Source: Candidatus Saccharimonadota bacterium
GTDB lineage: Bacteria > Patescibacteriota > Saccharimonadia > Saccharimonadales > Saccharimonadaceae
DNA: 64,000 bases
Assembly: GCA_017531585.1 (NCBI GenBank)
Contig: JAFXKT010000002.1
Location: 1 to 64,000, forward strand
Reading direction: 5' to 3'
Below the pieces are notes generated by a model. The model ran no database searches and had not been told where the DNA came from. It saw nothing but the letters and a program-made list of their open reading frames with translations. A program made the translations under genes and the position numbers. The number at the start of each line of letters is the position of its first letter. The stretch's first letter is position 1. Shown piece after piece: positions 17,502 to 26,868 of this stretch.

Positions 17502-18608
17502 ATGTTTGATATCCAGAAGCGACTGAGCGAGCTAAAAGAGAGTTTTTCTGCCACGTGGAAGCAGCTGGATCTAGATATGCGTCTTTTTGAGTTGGAGACG
17601 CTAGAAGCCGAAGTTAATGTTCCGGAAATCTGGAACAATCCTGATGTTGCGCGCGAGAAAACCACCAAGGTGGCTAGTCTCCATGACGAGCTAGACGAGT
17701 GGCTTCTCCTTAGAACTCAAATCGAAGATATCTCTACGCTTATCGAACTAAGCTCTGATGATGAATCTATGCTAGAAGAATGTTCTTCTCAGCTTAGTGC
17801 AATGGAAGAGAAGCACGCTAAGCTTCGCTTAGGCCTCCGTTTTACCGGAAAATATGATCATAACGACGCAATCCTTCGCATTACTGCTGGTGCTGGTGGC
17901 ACTGAGGCTATGGACTGGGCTTCTATGCTTGAACGCATGTATCTTCGCTGGGCAGAGAACGAAAAGGTTTCTGCGCGCGAGCTAGAGCGAACCGATGGTG
18001 AGGAAGCGGGCGTTAAGACTGTTGTTATTGAGCTTGATGGTCGCGATGTTTATGGCAAACTAAAGTCCGAGCACGGCACGCATCGTTTGGTGCGTCTAAG
18101 CCCATTTAATGCCGATCATCTCCGCCAGACCTCTTTTGCTGGTGTAGAAGTTTTGCCAGTTATTCGTGACGACTCTGAAGTAAAGATTGATCCGAAAGAC
18201 CTTCGCATCGATACTTATCATTCTGGTGGCCATGGCGGTCAGTCTGTTAATACTACCAACTCTGCGATTCGCATTACGCATATCCCGACCAACACTGTCG
18301 TTGCGATTCAGAACGAGCGCAGTCAGCTCCAGAATAAAGAGAAGGCGATGGAGATTCTTCGCGGTAAACTCCAGCAGATGATGGATGAACAGAATGCTGA
18401 TTCTATTGATAAACTTCGCGCGGGAGAATCCGCTTCTTGGGGTCAGCAAATCCGTAACTACGTTTTGCATCCGTATAAGCTAGTTAAAGATACGCGCACG
18501 AAGTATGAAGAAAGCGACGCTGATGCTGTCCTGGACGGAAAGATTAATGGCTTTATTGATGCTTATCTCGATTCAAAGCTAACGAGTGGAGTCCTTGCCG
18601 ATGAATAA
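17502..18608 (+). CDS. prfB: Peptide chain release factor 2
   Basis: The 368-residue protein contains GGHGGQSVNTTNSAIR with the catalytic GGQ near residue 244, and the RF2-type context RLSPFNADHLRQTSFAGVEVLP. RF2 reads UAA and UGA, so its presence supports UGA as a stop in this organism. The common RF2 autoregulatory +1 frameshift site near codon 25 is absent; the N-terminal coding sequence is continuous. TACAAT (17490-17495) ends 6 nt before the ATG, pointing to a leaderless mRNA. Confidence 0.95.
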   Translation: MFDIQKRLSELKESFSATWKQLDLDMRLFELETLEAEVNVPEIWNNPDVAREKTTKVASLHDELDEWLLLRTQIEDISTLIELSSDDESMLEECSSQLSAMEEKHAKLRLGLRFTGKYDHNDAILRITAGAGGTEAMDWASMLERMYLRWAENEKVSARELERTDGEEAGVKTVVIELDGRDVYGKLKSEHGTHRLVRLSPFNADHLRQTSFAGVEVLPVIRDDSEVKIDPKDLRIDTYHSGGHGGQSVNTTNSAIRITHIPTNTVVAIQNERSQLQNKEKAMEILRGKLQQMMDEQNADSIDKLRAGESASWGQQIRNYVLHPYKLVKDTRTKYEESDADAVLDGKINGFIDAYLDSKLTSGVLADE

Positions 18609-18629
18609 TGCTTATGGTATAATTTTGCT

Positions 18630-19595
18630 ATGATATTGCTCGATAATGTCTCTAAATATTATCCTGGCGATAAAGTTCCTGCTCTCGACCGCGTCTCCCT
18701 ATATATAGAGCCTAAGGAATTTGTCTTTTTGGTTGGTAAATCTGGTGCTGGCAAGTCCACCTTGATTAAGATGCTCACTCGTGAGGAACGCCCGACTGAG
18801 GGTAAGATTATGGTTGGCGGTATTGACTATACTTATCTTCGCCGCCGTCATATTCCACATCTTCGCCGCCGTCTTGGTGTTGTCTTCCAGGACTTTAAGC
18901 TTTTGCCAAACCGTACCGTTTATGAAAACGTCGCTTTCGCGCTTGAGATTGTTGGTGTTTCGAACTCCGAGATTCGTCGCACTGTGCCAAAGGTTCTAGA
19001 ACTTGTCGGTCTTGCAGATAAGGGCCACAAATTCCCATCCGAGCTTTCTGGTGGTCAGAGGCAGCGTGTTGCTATTGCTCGTTCTATGGCTCGCCAGCCA
19101 AAGATTCTAATCGCAGATGAGCCTACTGGCAACTTGGACCCAGAAACATCCTGGGGTATTGTTCGCTTGCTCGAAGAAATAAATAACTTTGGTACGACTA
19201 TTCTTGTTACAACCCATGACGAAAACATTGTTAACCAGCTAAAGCGTCGCGTCGTTACGCTTCGCGATGGTCGCATCGTTGGCGATCAGAAGAACTATGG
19301 TCATTACGACCTTGATGCTTCTGGTAAGACTAGGATTATTAAACACAATACGATTGCTGCCAAGATGCCTATTGAGACTTCTGTTGAAGATATCCGTCGC
19401 GCAACCAATTCCTCTCGCAGAATTATTACCAAGCACAACGAAGTGAGCGTTAAACCGCTCGATGGTCCAGAATCGCTCAAACGCGATGCCGATGTTGTAA
19501 GTCCGAATATTAAGGGCACGACAGTAGTATCGGATGTAGGAAAAACTAACCCGCCAGCCAAGAAGCCGCTGACAAAGCCAAAATTTATAAGATAA
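18630..19595 (+). CDS. ftsE: Cell division ATP-binding protein FtsE with C-terminal extension
   Basis: The 321-residue ABC ATPase has Walker A GKSGAGKST (about 36-44), the Q-loop VFQDFKLLPNRTVYENVAF, signature LSGGQRQRVAIARS (about 138) and Walker B ILIADEPTGNLDP. The first 230 residues are a complete FtsE. The last 90 are a charged, probably disordered extension not found in typical FtsE (220-230 aa). FtsE and FtsX form a membrane complex that activates peptidoglycan hydrolases at the septum. TATAAT (18618-18623) is 6 nt before the ATG. ftsX follows 18 nt downstream. Confidence 0.95.
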   Translation: MILLDNVSKYYPGDKVPALDRVSLYIEPKEFVFLVGKSGAGKSTLIKMLTREERPTEGKIMVGGIDYTYLRRRHIPHLRRRLGVVFQDFKLLPNRTVYENVAFALEIVGVSNSEIRRTVPKVLELVGLADKGHKFPSELSGGQRQRVAIARSMARQPKILIADEPTGNLDPETSWGIVRLLEEINNFGTTILVTTHDENIVNQLKRRVVTLRDGRIVGDQKNYGHYDLDASGKTRIIKHNTIAAKMPIETSVEDIRRATNSSRRIITKHNEVSVKPLDGPESLKRDADVVSPNIKGTTVVSDVGKTNPPAKKPLTKPKFIR

Positions 19596-19613
19596 AATAA
19601 AACAAATAAAACG

Positions 19614-20675
19614 ATGACAACAGCACGCAACACGAACGAAGATCAAACTCCTACCGGAGGCGAAGAATCGCGCCTTACAAAGCGCCAAGCTGCAGCCGCT
19701 AGTAAGAGTCGCTTGAAGCGCATCACTAAGACGCGTCGTCATTCTGTGCGTACAAATAATCGCGTGATTAAATATGGCGCTAAGAGTTTTATGCGCAATG
19801 CTTGGCTTAGCCTTGCTGCTATTGCTATCATGACGATTACTCTTATTATTCTTGCTGCCACCGTTGTTGCTACTGATGTTTTGGGTACTGCCATTAAGAC
19901 CGTTGAGAATCAGGTCGACTATTCTATCTATATCAAACAGAGTGCTACTGATGAGCAGGTTGCTACGATCAAGAGTCGTATGGAAGCTCTAGAGAGCGTT
20001 ACGGAAGTTACGACTACTTCGCCGGAGCAGGCCAACAACAAGGCCATTCGCAAGATGATCGAAGATAACCATATCAAGGACCAGTCTGTTATCCAGAGCC
20101 TCTATCAGGCTCCAAACAAGATGCAGTGGATTTTTAACGTCAAGCTAAAACAGATTGACGATACGCGCGAGCTTGAACAGTTTGTTGAGAATGACGAATC
20201 TATGCGTGGCATGCTTGATGCTAAGGAGCCTACCTATAAGACCGAAAACCGTGGCACCGTAGATAATATCGCCAAGATCATGGATCGCATCCGTATGGTT
20301 GGCTTGATTGCAGCTGGTATCTTCGCTGCTATCGCAATTCTTGTTGTCTTTAATACAATCCGTATGTCTATCTTTAACCGCAAGGAAGAGATCTATATGA
20401 TGCGCCTCGTTGGCGCAAGCCGCTGGTTCATTGTTGGCCCATTCGTGATTGAGTCGATGCTTTATGGTGTTGTTTCTGCAATTATCTCTACTTGTGTAAT
20501 TTATGGCGGTTCCTTTGCGCTACGTAGCTCAATCGGCGAAACTTTGATGTCGCCAACCTTGGATAAAATGGAACATATTTGGTATCTATTTGCTGCAGCG
20601 TTGTTGGTGGTGGGCATAATTATCGGTGTCGTATCGTCCTTGCTCGCAACCCGTAAATACGTAAAGGTAAAATAA
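19614..20675 (+). CDS. ftsX: Cell division protein FtsX
   Basis: The 353-residue membrane protein has an N-terminal basic cytosolic segment, a first TM near residues 58-82, a large extracytoplasmic loop (about 85-225, VEVTTTSPEQ-type beta-alpha domain), and three C-terminal TM helices. The FtsX motif IFNRKEEIYMMRLVGASRWFI lies before TM3. It transmits ATP hydrolysis by FtsE to an extracellular hydrolase. The stop overlaps the start of the next gene (TAATG), so the hydrolase is translationally coupled. Confidence 0.95.
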   Translation: MTTARNTNEDQTPTGGEESRLTKRQAAAASKSRLKRITKTRRHSVRTNNRVIKYGAKSFMRNAWLSLAAIAIMTITLIILAATVVATDVLGTAIKTVENQVDYSIYIKQSATDEQVATIKSRMEALESVTEVTTTSPEQANNKAIRKMIEDNHIKDQSVIQSLYQAPNKMQWIFNVKLKQIDDTRELEQFVENDESMRGMLDAKEPTYKTENRGTVDNIAKIMDRIRMVGLIAAGIFAAIAILVVFNTIRMSIFNRKEEIYMMRLVGASRWFIVGPFVIESMLYGVVSAIISTCVIYGGSFALRSSIGETLMSPTLDKMEHIWYLFAAALLVVGIIIGVVSSLLATRKYVKVK

Positions 20676-21895
20676 TGAGAAATTATCAAAACCTCGAGGC
20701 TAAGCTCAAAAAGCGCAGCTCTTCGAATCGTCTAAGAATCCGTACGCGAAATCAAAAGCGACTAGCTCTCTGGGCTGGCGTTTTTGCGTTATCTGTAATT
20801 GTGTTTGGCAGCGTAATGTCCTTCTCGCAGGCTTTCGCTTATACTTCTGAAGATTTGAATAATGTTAATGCGAAGATTTCCGAGCTTCAGGCTACAATTA
20901 ATGATTACGAGAATCAGGCAAACGCTTTGCATGAGCAGGCAGACAGTCTTCAGAACCAAATCGCAATCTTGCAGAATGAACAAAAACAGCTCAAGACTCA
21001 GATTGATTTGAAACAAGCAGAGCACGACAAGATTGTTATTGATATTGAAAGTACGCAGAAGCGCATCGACGATAACAACGAGGCGATTGGCTATGCTATT
21101 GCTCAGTATTACTACAGCGAAGAAAGCTCTACGATCGAGCGTCTCGCTTCTTCTGCGAACTTCTCGGCTTTCCTTGATCAAGAGGTAAATCTTTCTAATA
21201 TCTCGGATACTCTCATGGAGATTGTTAAAGAAAATGAGCGCCTAAAGGCTGATCTTGTAGACAAGAAGACTAAAGCAGAGCAGATTCTTGCCGACCTAAA
21301 TAGTCAAAAGGAAGAGCTTGTTAGAAAAGAGCAAGAGCAGGCAGCTCTCCTTGCTCAGACTCAGTCCGATGAGGCTAAGTATAAGGATATGAAAGCAAAG
21401 AGCGAAAACGAAAAAGCCGAGCTCCGCAGACAACAGCAGGAAATTATCGCTGCACTTGCTCCAGCAGGTTCTACTCCGGTCGCAGGCGATGCAAGCAAGG
21501 GTGGTTATCCATATAGTGGAGAGTGCCCAGCTCATCAGGACTGGTACTCCGATCCATGGGGTATGTATATTTGCGAATGCGTAAGCTATGCTGCATGGAA
21601 AGTTCAGCAGAATTATGGCAATATGCCATACTGGGGCGGACGTGGTAATGCAAACCAGTGGCCAGCTAATGCTCGCTCTATGGGTATTACTGTAAGCGAT
21701 ACACCAAAAGCTGGTACGGTTGGTATTATGATGTCTGGTTATTATGGCCACGCTGTTTGGGTTGAGGCTGTAAGCAACGACGGCTCCCAGGTCTATATTT
21801 CTCAGTACAACTATCTTGTAAACGGCGTCTGGGGTGAATACTCCGAGATGTGGATGCCGACGAGCGCCTTCGTCTATATCTATTTTGGCGGATAG
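20675..21895 (+). CDS. PcsB/EnvC-like peptidoglycan hydrolase with coiled coil and CHAP domain
   Basis: The 406-residue protein has a membrane/signal segment (about 30-52), a long periplasmic coiled coil (about 55-260, LNNVNAKISELQATINDYEN), and a C-terminal CHAP domain (about 275-406). The catalytic Cys lies in YICECVSYAAW and the His in GHAVWVEAV. This is the layout of streptococcal PcsB, the hydrolase controlled by FtsEX. The TAATG overlap with ftsX supports that pairing. It probably cleaves septal peptidoglycan when FtsEX is active. Confidence 0.9.
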   Translation: MRNYQNLEAKLKKRSSSNRLRIRTRNQKRLALWAGVFALSVIVFGSVMSFSQAFAYTSEDLNNVNAKISELQATINDYENQANALHEQADSLQNQIAILQNEQKQLKTQIDLKQAEHDKIVIDIESTQKRIDDNNEAIGYAIAQYYYSEESSTIERLASSANFSAFLDQEVNLSNISDTLMEIVKENERLKADLVDKKTKAEQILADLNSQKEELVRKEQEQAALLAQTQSDEAKYKDMKAKSENEKAELRRQQQEIIAALAPAGSTPVAGDASKGGYPYSGECPAHQDWYSDPWGMYICECVSYAAWKVQQNYGNMPYWGGRGNANQWPANARSMGITVSDTPKAGTVGIMMSGYYGHAVWVEAVSNDGSQVYISQYNYLVNGVWGEYSEMWMPTSAFVYIYFGG

Positions 21896-21961
21896 AAAAA
21901 CTGAATCAAATCTGTAACCATAGGTACGCTTAAGATTATTTTTGCGTGCTACAATATATTT

Positions 21962-23239
21962 ATGTCTAATGCGAATTCTAAAACCGCTAGTTCTAAAAAG
22001 CACATTCGCAAAACTAGTGAAGATAACGAAACTTTAAACGAATACTACGCAAGCCCTGCAAAAGATAAGAAAGTTCAGCTTTCTTCTACGATTATTGCTT
22101 GTTTTGTAACTCTTGTTATCGGCGTCGTAGTTGGCCTAAACTGGAACGGTATTGCCGCTCAGCTTGGTATCGGCGGAAAAAAGGCCGACATCTCCAAGAT
22201 TGATTTTGACAGTCTAAACGACGTATATATGTCTCTCGCCGAGAATTATGATGGCGAGCTAGATAAAACAAAGATTATCGAGGAGGCAAAGCGTGGCCTC
22301 GTTAATGCTGCCGGAGATAAATACACCTACTACATGACCACTGAAGAGGCGGAGAAGTTCAAGAAGGATCTCGAAGGTGATGTTGGTGCTGGTATTGGTG
22401 TTGAGATTGGCGAGCGCGACGGTTTCGTAAAGGTTCTTCGCACTACTGAAGGTAATCCTGCGCGCAAAGCGGGTGTTCTTGCTGGCGACATCATCTACAA
22501 GGCGGATGGCGAAGATATTAGCGCTCTATCTGTCGAAGATGTTGCCAAAAAGCTTCGCGGTGAAGCAGGTACTACTGTTGTTTTGACGGTTGTTCGCAAT
22601 AACGAAGAGAAGGAATTTACTCTCGTTCGCGAAACAATCAATAACGCAAGTGTCTATGTGAACTACAGGAATGGTGGTAAGACTGCAGTCCTAACCATCT
22701 CTCGCTTTGATAGTGATACTGGCAAGCTCGCAGAAGAAAAAGCCAAAGAAATCCTTGAGAAAGGTTGCACGAAACTTATCGTTGACCTTCGTGGCAACGG
22801 TGGTGGCTATGTTAATGCCGCAAAAGATGTTGCATCTCTTTGGATTGATGGAGATGTTGTTGTTGAACAGCGTTCCGCGAACGGGGAATATAACGAGAAG
22901 ACTTACGCCAATAGCGGCAAAGCAATCTTGAAAGACATGAAGACTATCCTTCTTGTAAATGGCTCTACGGCTTCAGCTTCAGAGATTCTCACGGGCGCGC
23001 TTCATGACTATGGTAAAGCTACGATTATTGGCGAAAAGACCTATGGCAAGGGTTGTGTTCAGGCTCTAGAAAACTTCATGGACGGCAGCGTCCTTCGTGT
23101 TACGATTGCTAAATGGTATACCCCGCATGGTAACAATATTCATGAAGAAGGTATTGAGCCAGACAAAGTTGTCGAACGTACGTTTGAACAGATTAACAAA
23201 GATGTTGACCCACAGCTTGATGCAGCTCTAGCCTATTAG
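21962..23239 (+). CDS. S41-family C-terminal processing protease (CtpA-like)
   Basis: The 425-residue protein has an N-terminal TM (about 42-62), a PDZ domain (about 135-215, GIGVEIGERDGFVKV) and the S41 catalytic domain with Ser in NGSTASASEILTGAL (about 335) and Lys in GEKTYGKGCVQ (about 358). Such proteases trim exported proteins and peptidoglycan hydrolases, which fits its position after ftsEX and the CHAP hydrolase. TACAAT (21949-21954) lies 7 nt before the ATG, so it has its own promoter and probably a leaderless mRNA. Confidence 0.93.
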   Translation: MSNANSKTASSKKHIRKTSEDNETLNEYYASPAKDKKVQLSSTIIACFVTLVIGVVVGLNWNGIAAQLGIGGKKADISKIDFDSLNDVYMSLAENYDGELDKTKIIEEAKRGLVNAAGDKYTYYMTTEEAEKFKKDLEGDVGAGIGVEIGERDGFVKVLRTTEGNPARKAGVLAGDIIYKADGEDISALSVEDVAKKLRGEAGTTVVLTVVRNNEEKEFTLVRETINNASVYVNYRNGGKTAVLTISRFDSDTGKLAEEKAKEILEKGCTKLIVDLRGNGGGYVNAAKDVASLWIDGDVVVEQRSANGEYNEKTYANSGKAILKDMKTILLVNGSTASASEILTGALHDYGKATIIGEKTYGKGCVQALENFMDGSVLRVTIAKWYTPHGNNIHEEGIEPDKVVERTFEQINKDVDPQLDAALAY

Positions 23240-23287
23240 GGCTGGCATCATGTTATACTAAAACAGTAATAAAGGAGGCAAAGAGTT

Positions 23288-24397
23288 ATGGAGGAAAAAC
23301 CAGAAGAGCAGACCGTGGCCGAAACTACCGAAACGATGGAAGAAGTAGAGGCTCAGCCTGTAGTAGAGGAAGAAAAAGCAGAGGAAACTGTCGAGGAGGC
23401 AGCTCCAGTTGCAAGTAATTCTTCTTCGGATAATAGATTTGATGTTTTCCAGTGGGCAAACAACATTGATGAGATTAAGAACAACGTTTCTGTAGAGCTA
23501 TTCTTGTTTAATAAAAACTATTCACCATACAAGGTGCGCTATTCTGAGGGCTTGACTCAGACTGTTAAGGCTATGTTTATGCTCGAGGCAGTAGAATTCG
23601 TTGTCAAAGAGGCAGACAAGGGCCTAGAATGTCGTGATTACGAGATGAGTGACGGCGAAGACAAGGTTATCTATAAGATTCCGCTAGAAAAAGTCGAACG
23701 TGCCGAATCCCTAATCCATCTCATCGAGCACGAATACAAGGATATTGCATACTTCACGGATAACGAATACGAATTCAAGCGCATCAAGGGCATTGTCGCT
23801 CGCTTTACTTATCCTGGCAACGAAGGTCCAGAATCTTTCTATATTGCAAAGAACTTGGCTGCCGGCTCTGCCTTGAAGGGCAAGCTCAGCTGGGAGCTTA
23901 ACGGCGAAAGCTTTGAGCCTCTAACTGCCGATGTTGCTATCAAGGTTCCAGAAGGAAACGAAACCGCTATCGTAGACGGTAATATTGTTATCTTTAACCA
24001 AAGCAAGTTCGAAAAGCTCTTCCAGTACGACTTCAAGCAGCAACTTATCTCTGAACAGAAGGCAAAAGAGCTCGAAGAGGCCTATAAGCTAAGCTTCCCA
24101 GAAGGTCTTACGCTCAACGCTTTGCTCGAGGACAAGAAACCTCTCGTAAAGAAGCTCCAGAATATCGAGATTGGCGCTATGAAGCAGGATGAGCTCCTAG
24201 ATTATGCGGACAATATGCAGCTCGAGCTTATGACCGACGATCAGGGTCAGATTATTATCATGGACGACAAGGATCTCGGTATGTTCGTAAACCTTTTGAA
24301 CGAGGATTACTTTGTTTCGCCAGTTAACGGCAAACGCTACGAGATTAAAAGTAAAAAGCTCCTAGACGAGCCAGAGGGTGAGCCGCCACGCGGATAA
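23288..24397 (+). CDS. DUF4868-like protein related to KwaB of the Kiwa defence system (tentative)
   Basis: The 369-residue protein has an acidic, disordered N-terminus (1-45, Glu/Val/Thr-rich) and then a continuous alpha/beta domain. Segments such as LFLFNKNYSPYKVRYSEG, RIKGIVARFTYPG, FNQSKFEKLFQYD, LELMTDDQGQIIIMDDKDL and FVNLLNEDYFVSPV match my memory of the DUF4868 family, which includes KwaB, the soluble, DNA-associated half of the Kiwa anti-phage system. No KwaA-like four-TM protein is adjacent, so this is either a solitary relative or has a housekeeping role. GGAGG lies 9 nt before the ATG. tatD starts 1 nt after the stop, so the two are probably co-transcribed. No membrane segment or signal peptide is seen. 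Confidence 0.55.
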   Translation: MEEKPEEQTVAETTETMEEVEAQPVVEEEKAEETVEEAAPVASNSSSDNRFDVFQWANNIDEIKNNVSVELFLFNKNYSPYKVRYSEGLTQTVKAMFMLEAVEFVVKEADKGLECRDYEMSDGEDKVIYKIPLEKVERAESLIHLIEHEYKDIAYFTDNEYEFKRIKGIVARFTYPGNEGPESFYIAKNLAAGSALKGKLSWELNGESFEPLTADVAIKVPEGNETAIVDGNIVIFNQSKFEKLFQYDFKQQLISEQKAKELEEAYKLSFPEGLTLNALLEDKKPLVKKLQNIEIGAMKQDELLDYADNMQLELMTDDQGQIIIMDDKDLGMFVNLLNEDYFVSPVNGKRYEIKSKKLLDEPEGEPPRG

Positions 24398-24398
24398 A

Positions 24399-25145
24399 AT
24401 GTTAGTAGATACGCATTGTCATCTTCACGATAGGGAGTTTCCTCTGGACAAAGAGGAGACTCTTAAGGAGTGCCATAATCTTGGCGTAGATAAAATCATT
24501 GTAATCGGTACTTCGCCAAAAGATTCTGCCGACGCTCTAGATTTTGCTTCAAAACACGAAGAAGCTAGCTGGACTTATGGTTACCATCCAAACGAATTCG
24601 ACGGCAACAGGGAACAGCTCAAAAAGGACCTAGAACAGGCTAAAAAGCTGATAAAACAGCCAAAACTGGTTGGAATTGGCGAAATTGGGCTAGATTATCA
24701 TTTTCCTCCTTTTGATAAAGAAGCTCAGATTTTTCTCCTTGAAAACATGCTTCAGATTGCCCAAGATAACAAATTGCCGGTCAGTTTCCATGTTCGTGAC
24801 GCTTTTGACGATTTTTGGCCGATTTTTGATAATTTCCACTTAAAGCCATCTGTTATTCACTCCTTCTCAGATAGCAAGAAAAACCTTAGTGAGGCGCTGA
24901 AAAGAGGCCTGTATATAGGGGTTAATGGTCTCGCTACTTTTGCAGATATCGCGCACGCTCCTCTCGAGAATATTATCCTTGAGACAGATGCTCCCTACTT
25001 GACACCAAAGCCATTTCGTGGTAAAATAAATATACCCGCTTATGTTAGCTATGTAGCTAGATGGGCTGCCGAATATTACGGCAAAACTCTCGACGAAATC
25101 GAGGAAATTACCACGAAAAACGCCGAGAAAATCTATCAAATTTAA
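24399..25145 (+). CDS. tatD: TatD-family metal-dependent DNase
   Basis: The 248-residue TIM-barrel hydrolase has the N-terminal metal motif DTHCHLHD, IGEIGLDYHFPP (Glu ligand), SFHVRDAF, VIHSFS and the C-terminal ILETDAPYLTP. TatD enzymes are 3'-5' DNases/phosphodiesterases involved in DNA repair and fragment degradation. I chose MLVDTHCH at 24399 because the motif normally starts within the first few residues and the previous stop is at 24395-24397. It is tightly linked to the KwaB-like gene upstream and a small gene downstream. Confidence 0.93.
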   Translation: MLVDTHCHLHDREFPLDKEETLKECHNLGVDKIIVIGTSPKDSADALDFASKHEEASWTYGYHPNEFDGNREQLKKDLEQAKKLIKQPKLVGIGEIGLDYHFPPFDKEAQIFLLENMLQIAQDNKLPVSFHVRDAFDDFWPIFDNFHLKPSVIHSFSDSKKNLSEALKRGLYIGVNGLATFADIAHAPLENIILETDAPYLTPKPFRGKINIPAYVSYVARWAAEYYGKTLDEIEEITTKNAEKIYQI

Positions 25146-25156
25146 GGGAGAATTCT

Positions 25157-25384
25157 ATGGAAAGTGACGCATTCTTTCATATTCCTATGAATAGCCGTTC
25201 TGATAGCTTTGGGTCCAGTACGACTGCAGTTGTTGATGCCGTAGAAATTACTTCAGCACCTACAGTCGAAATCAAGACAAATAACGAATCAAAGATGGCA
25301 GATACATTAAGTCTCTACGACGAGCTTAGTGCAATCTCGGAGGAAGTCATCGCATGCAGAAACGCAGCCTTAAACAAAGCCTAA
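25157..25384 (+). CDS. Small protein of unknown function
   Basis: The 75-residue protein has a Ser/Thr-rich N-terminal half and a C-terminal helix (LSLYDELSAISEEVIACRNAALNK). I chose the ATG at 25157 because GGGAG lies 8 nt upstream and 11 nt after tatD's stop. Its 3' end overlaps the next gene by 31 nt in another frame, which suggests translational coupling. The family is not recognised. Confidence 0.6.
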   Translation: MESDAFFHIPMNSRSDSFGSSTTAVVDAVEITSAPTVEIKTNNESKMADTLSLYDELSAISEEVIACRNAALNKA

Positions 25385-25716
25385 TTAATCTTCAAAACGA
25401 GCTTAGCTTTAACCGCCAGAAAATGCGCAAGGTTGAAGCTGAACGTAACCTAATTAACGCTGAATCGGCCCTTGGTCGTACTCTTTTTGGTGCGGTAGAA
25501 GAGGGTAAACAGCGTGAATTTTTCTGCCTTCAAAAGAATGTTTGGGTCTGGTATGAAGATGGCCAGGTTATCCGTTATGAGGTTAGACAAAGTGGTGTCT
25601 TCAAAAAGGTAGATAACGGTAGCTATAGTAAGATCTCTGGCGAAGAGCTAGAGCACTTCCGCGACGCTACTAAAGCCTATCTCCAACTCATTAAACTTAA
25701 CTTGTACAAGGATTAA
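25354..25716 (+). CDS. Protein of unknown function, probably paired with its upstream overlapping neighbour
   Basis: The 120-residue protein has a charged helical N-terminus (LINLQNELSFNRQKMRKVEAERNLI) and then a beta-rich domain (REFFCLQKNVWVWYEDGQVIRYEVRQSGVFKK) ending in a helix. Its start lies 31 nt inside the upstream gene, and the cysteine desulfurase gene starts 1 nt after its stop, so the three are probably translated as one unit. No catalytic motif is seen. The role is unknown. Confidence 0.65.
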   Translation: MQKRSLKQSLINLQNELSFNRQKMRKVEAERNLINAESALGRTLFGAVEEGKQREFFCLQKNVWVWYEDGQVIRYEVRQSGVFKKVDNGSYSKISGEELEHFRDATKAYLQLIKLNLYKD

Positions 25717-25717
25717 G

Positions 25718-26866
25718 GTGATATATCTCGATCACGCTGCCGCTACGCCGCTTTCTAAGCGTGCTGCAAACGCGATGAGCGTGTATTTTGATGAGAAATT
25801 CTTTAACCCATCTGCGGCTTATCTTCCAGCCCAGCGCACGCGTCATGAGTATGAGGATGCAAAAGATACAATCGCGCATGCTATCGGCGCAAAAGGTGCA
25901 GATTTGGTTATGACTTCTGGTGCTACGGAGTCTATTAATCTTGCCTTCTCGATTGTTACTCCTGGCGCAAAAATTCTTATTTCTGATGTCGAGCACCAGG
26001 CGGTTCGTGCCTGCGCCGCAAAAAGCGGAAATTTTGACACTATTGCAGTCGACGAATATGGTCGTGTCAAAGTTTCAGATTTTGAAGCCAAATTGAATAG
26101 TGAAACCGAGTTTGTCTCGGTCTGTTTGGTTTGTAGTGAACTTGGCATGTTGCAGCCTGTCGGCGAAATTGCTGCCTTGGTCGAAAAAGAGCGCCTACGC
26201 CGCAAGCTAAACGGCGAAACTCGCCCACTTTACCTTCATTGTGACGCCTCTCAGGGCCTCGGCCTGATGGAAGTCAGGACTAGTCGCCTTGGCGTAGATT
26301 TGCTTACGCTAAATGCTGCTAAGGTTTATGGTCCAAAGGGTATTGGCGCGCTATATGTTGGTCATGGCGTTAAGCTTCAGCCGCTATCTGTTGGCGGTGG
26401 CCAGGAAATGGGTCTTCGCTCGGGTACTGAAAACGTTCCTGCGACGGTTGGTTTTGCTGCTGCTATGGTTGAAGCAGAGAAGCATCAGAACGGCGAAAGA
26501 AAGCGCCTCATGAAGCTTAAGAAGATTCTCCAGAAGGAATTGTCTACTATTCCAAATATCAAATTCCTCGGCAAGGAAAAGATGCGGCTTCCGAGCTTTT
26601 TGCCTTTCTGTGTGCCTGGCGTTGATGCCGAACGCATTATCTTTGCTCTCGAGGATCAGGAAATCTATCTTTCTACAGGCGCAGCTTGTGCGGCTAGTAA
26701 GGGCATCAAATCTCCAACCCTCAAGGCTATTGGCCTAAATGACGAGGAAATTGCTGGCTCTCTTCGTATTTCCATGGGTCGCCTAAACGACGAAGAAAAT
26801 ATCAAGCTTGCTGGTCAAAAAATCCGCGAAGTAATCTCCGCGGAAATTGAACGTGTTTCTAGATAA
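25718..26866 (+). CDS. Cysteine desulfurase (IscS/NifS family)
   Basis: The 382-residue PLP enzyme begins MIYLDHAAATPLS from a GTG start. The PLP lysine lies in LNAAKVYGPKG (about residue 198) and the persulfide Cys in STGAACAASKG (about 323), with RSGTENVPA between them. It releases sulfur from cysteine. With MnmA encoded 7 kb away and no iscU/sufB in the window, its likely client here is tRNA thiolation, though Fe-S assembly cannot be excluded. The gene follows the preceding small gene by 1 nt. Confidence 0.93.
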   Translation: MIYLDHAAATPLSKRAANAMSVYFDEKFFNPSAAYLPAQRTRHEYEDAKDTIAHAIGAKGADLVMTSGATESINLAFSIVTPGAKILISDVEHQAVRACAAKSGNFDTIAVDEYGRVKVSDFEAKLNSETEFVSVCLVCSELGMLQPVGEIAALVEKERLRRKLNGETRPLYLHCDASQGLGLMEVRTSRLGVDLLTLNAAKVYGPKGIGALYVGHGVKLQPLSVGGGQEMGLRSGTENVPATVGFAAAMVEAEKHQNGERKRLMKLKKILQKELSTIPNIKFLGKEKMRLPSFLPFCVPGVDAERIIFALEDQEIYLSTGAACAASKGIKSPTLKAIGLNDEEIAGSLRISMGRLNDEENIKLAGQKIREVISAEIERVSR

Positions 26867-26868
26867 TT

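Noticed and set aside
17502-17600. Possible RF2 programmed frameshift
   Set aside because: The reading frame is continuous from the ATG; no in-frame TGA or slippery site near codon 25.
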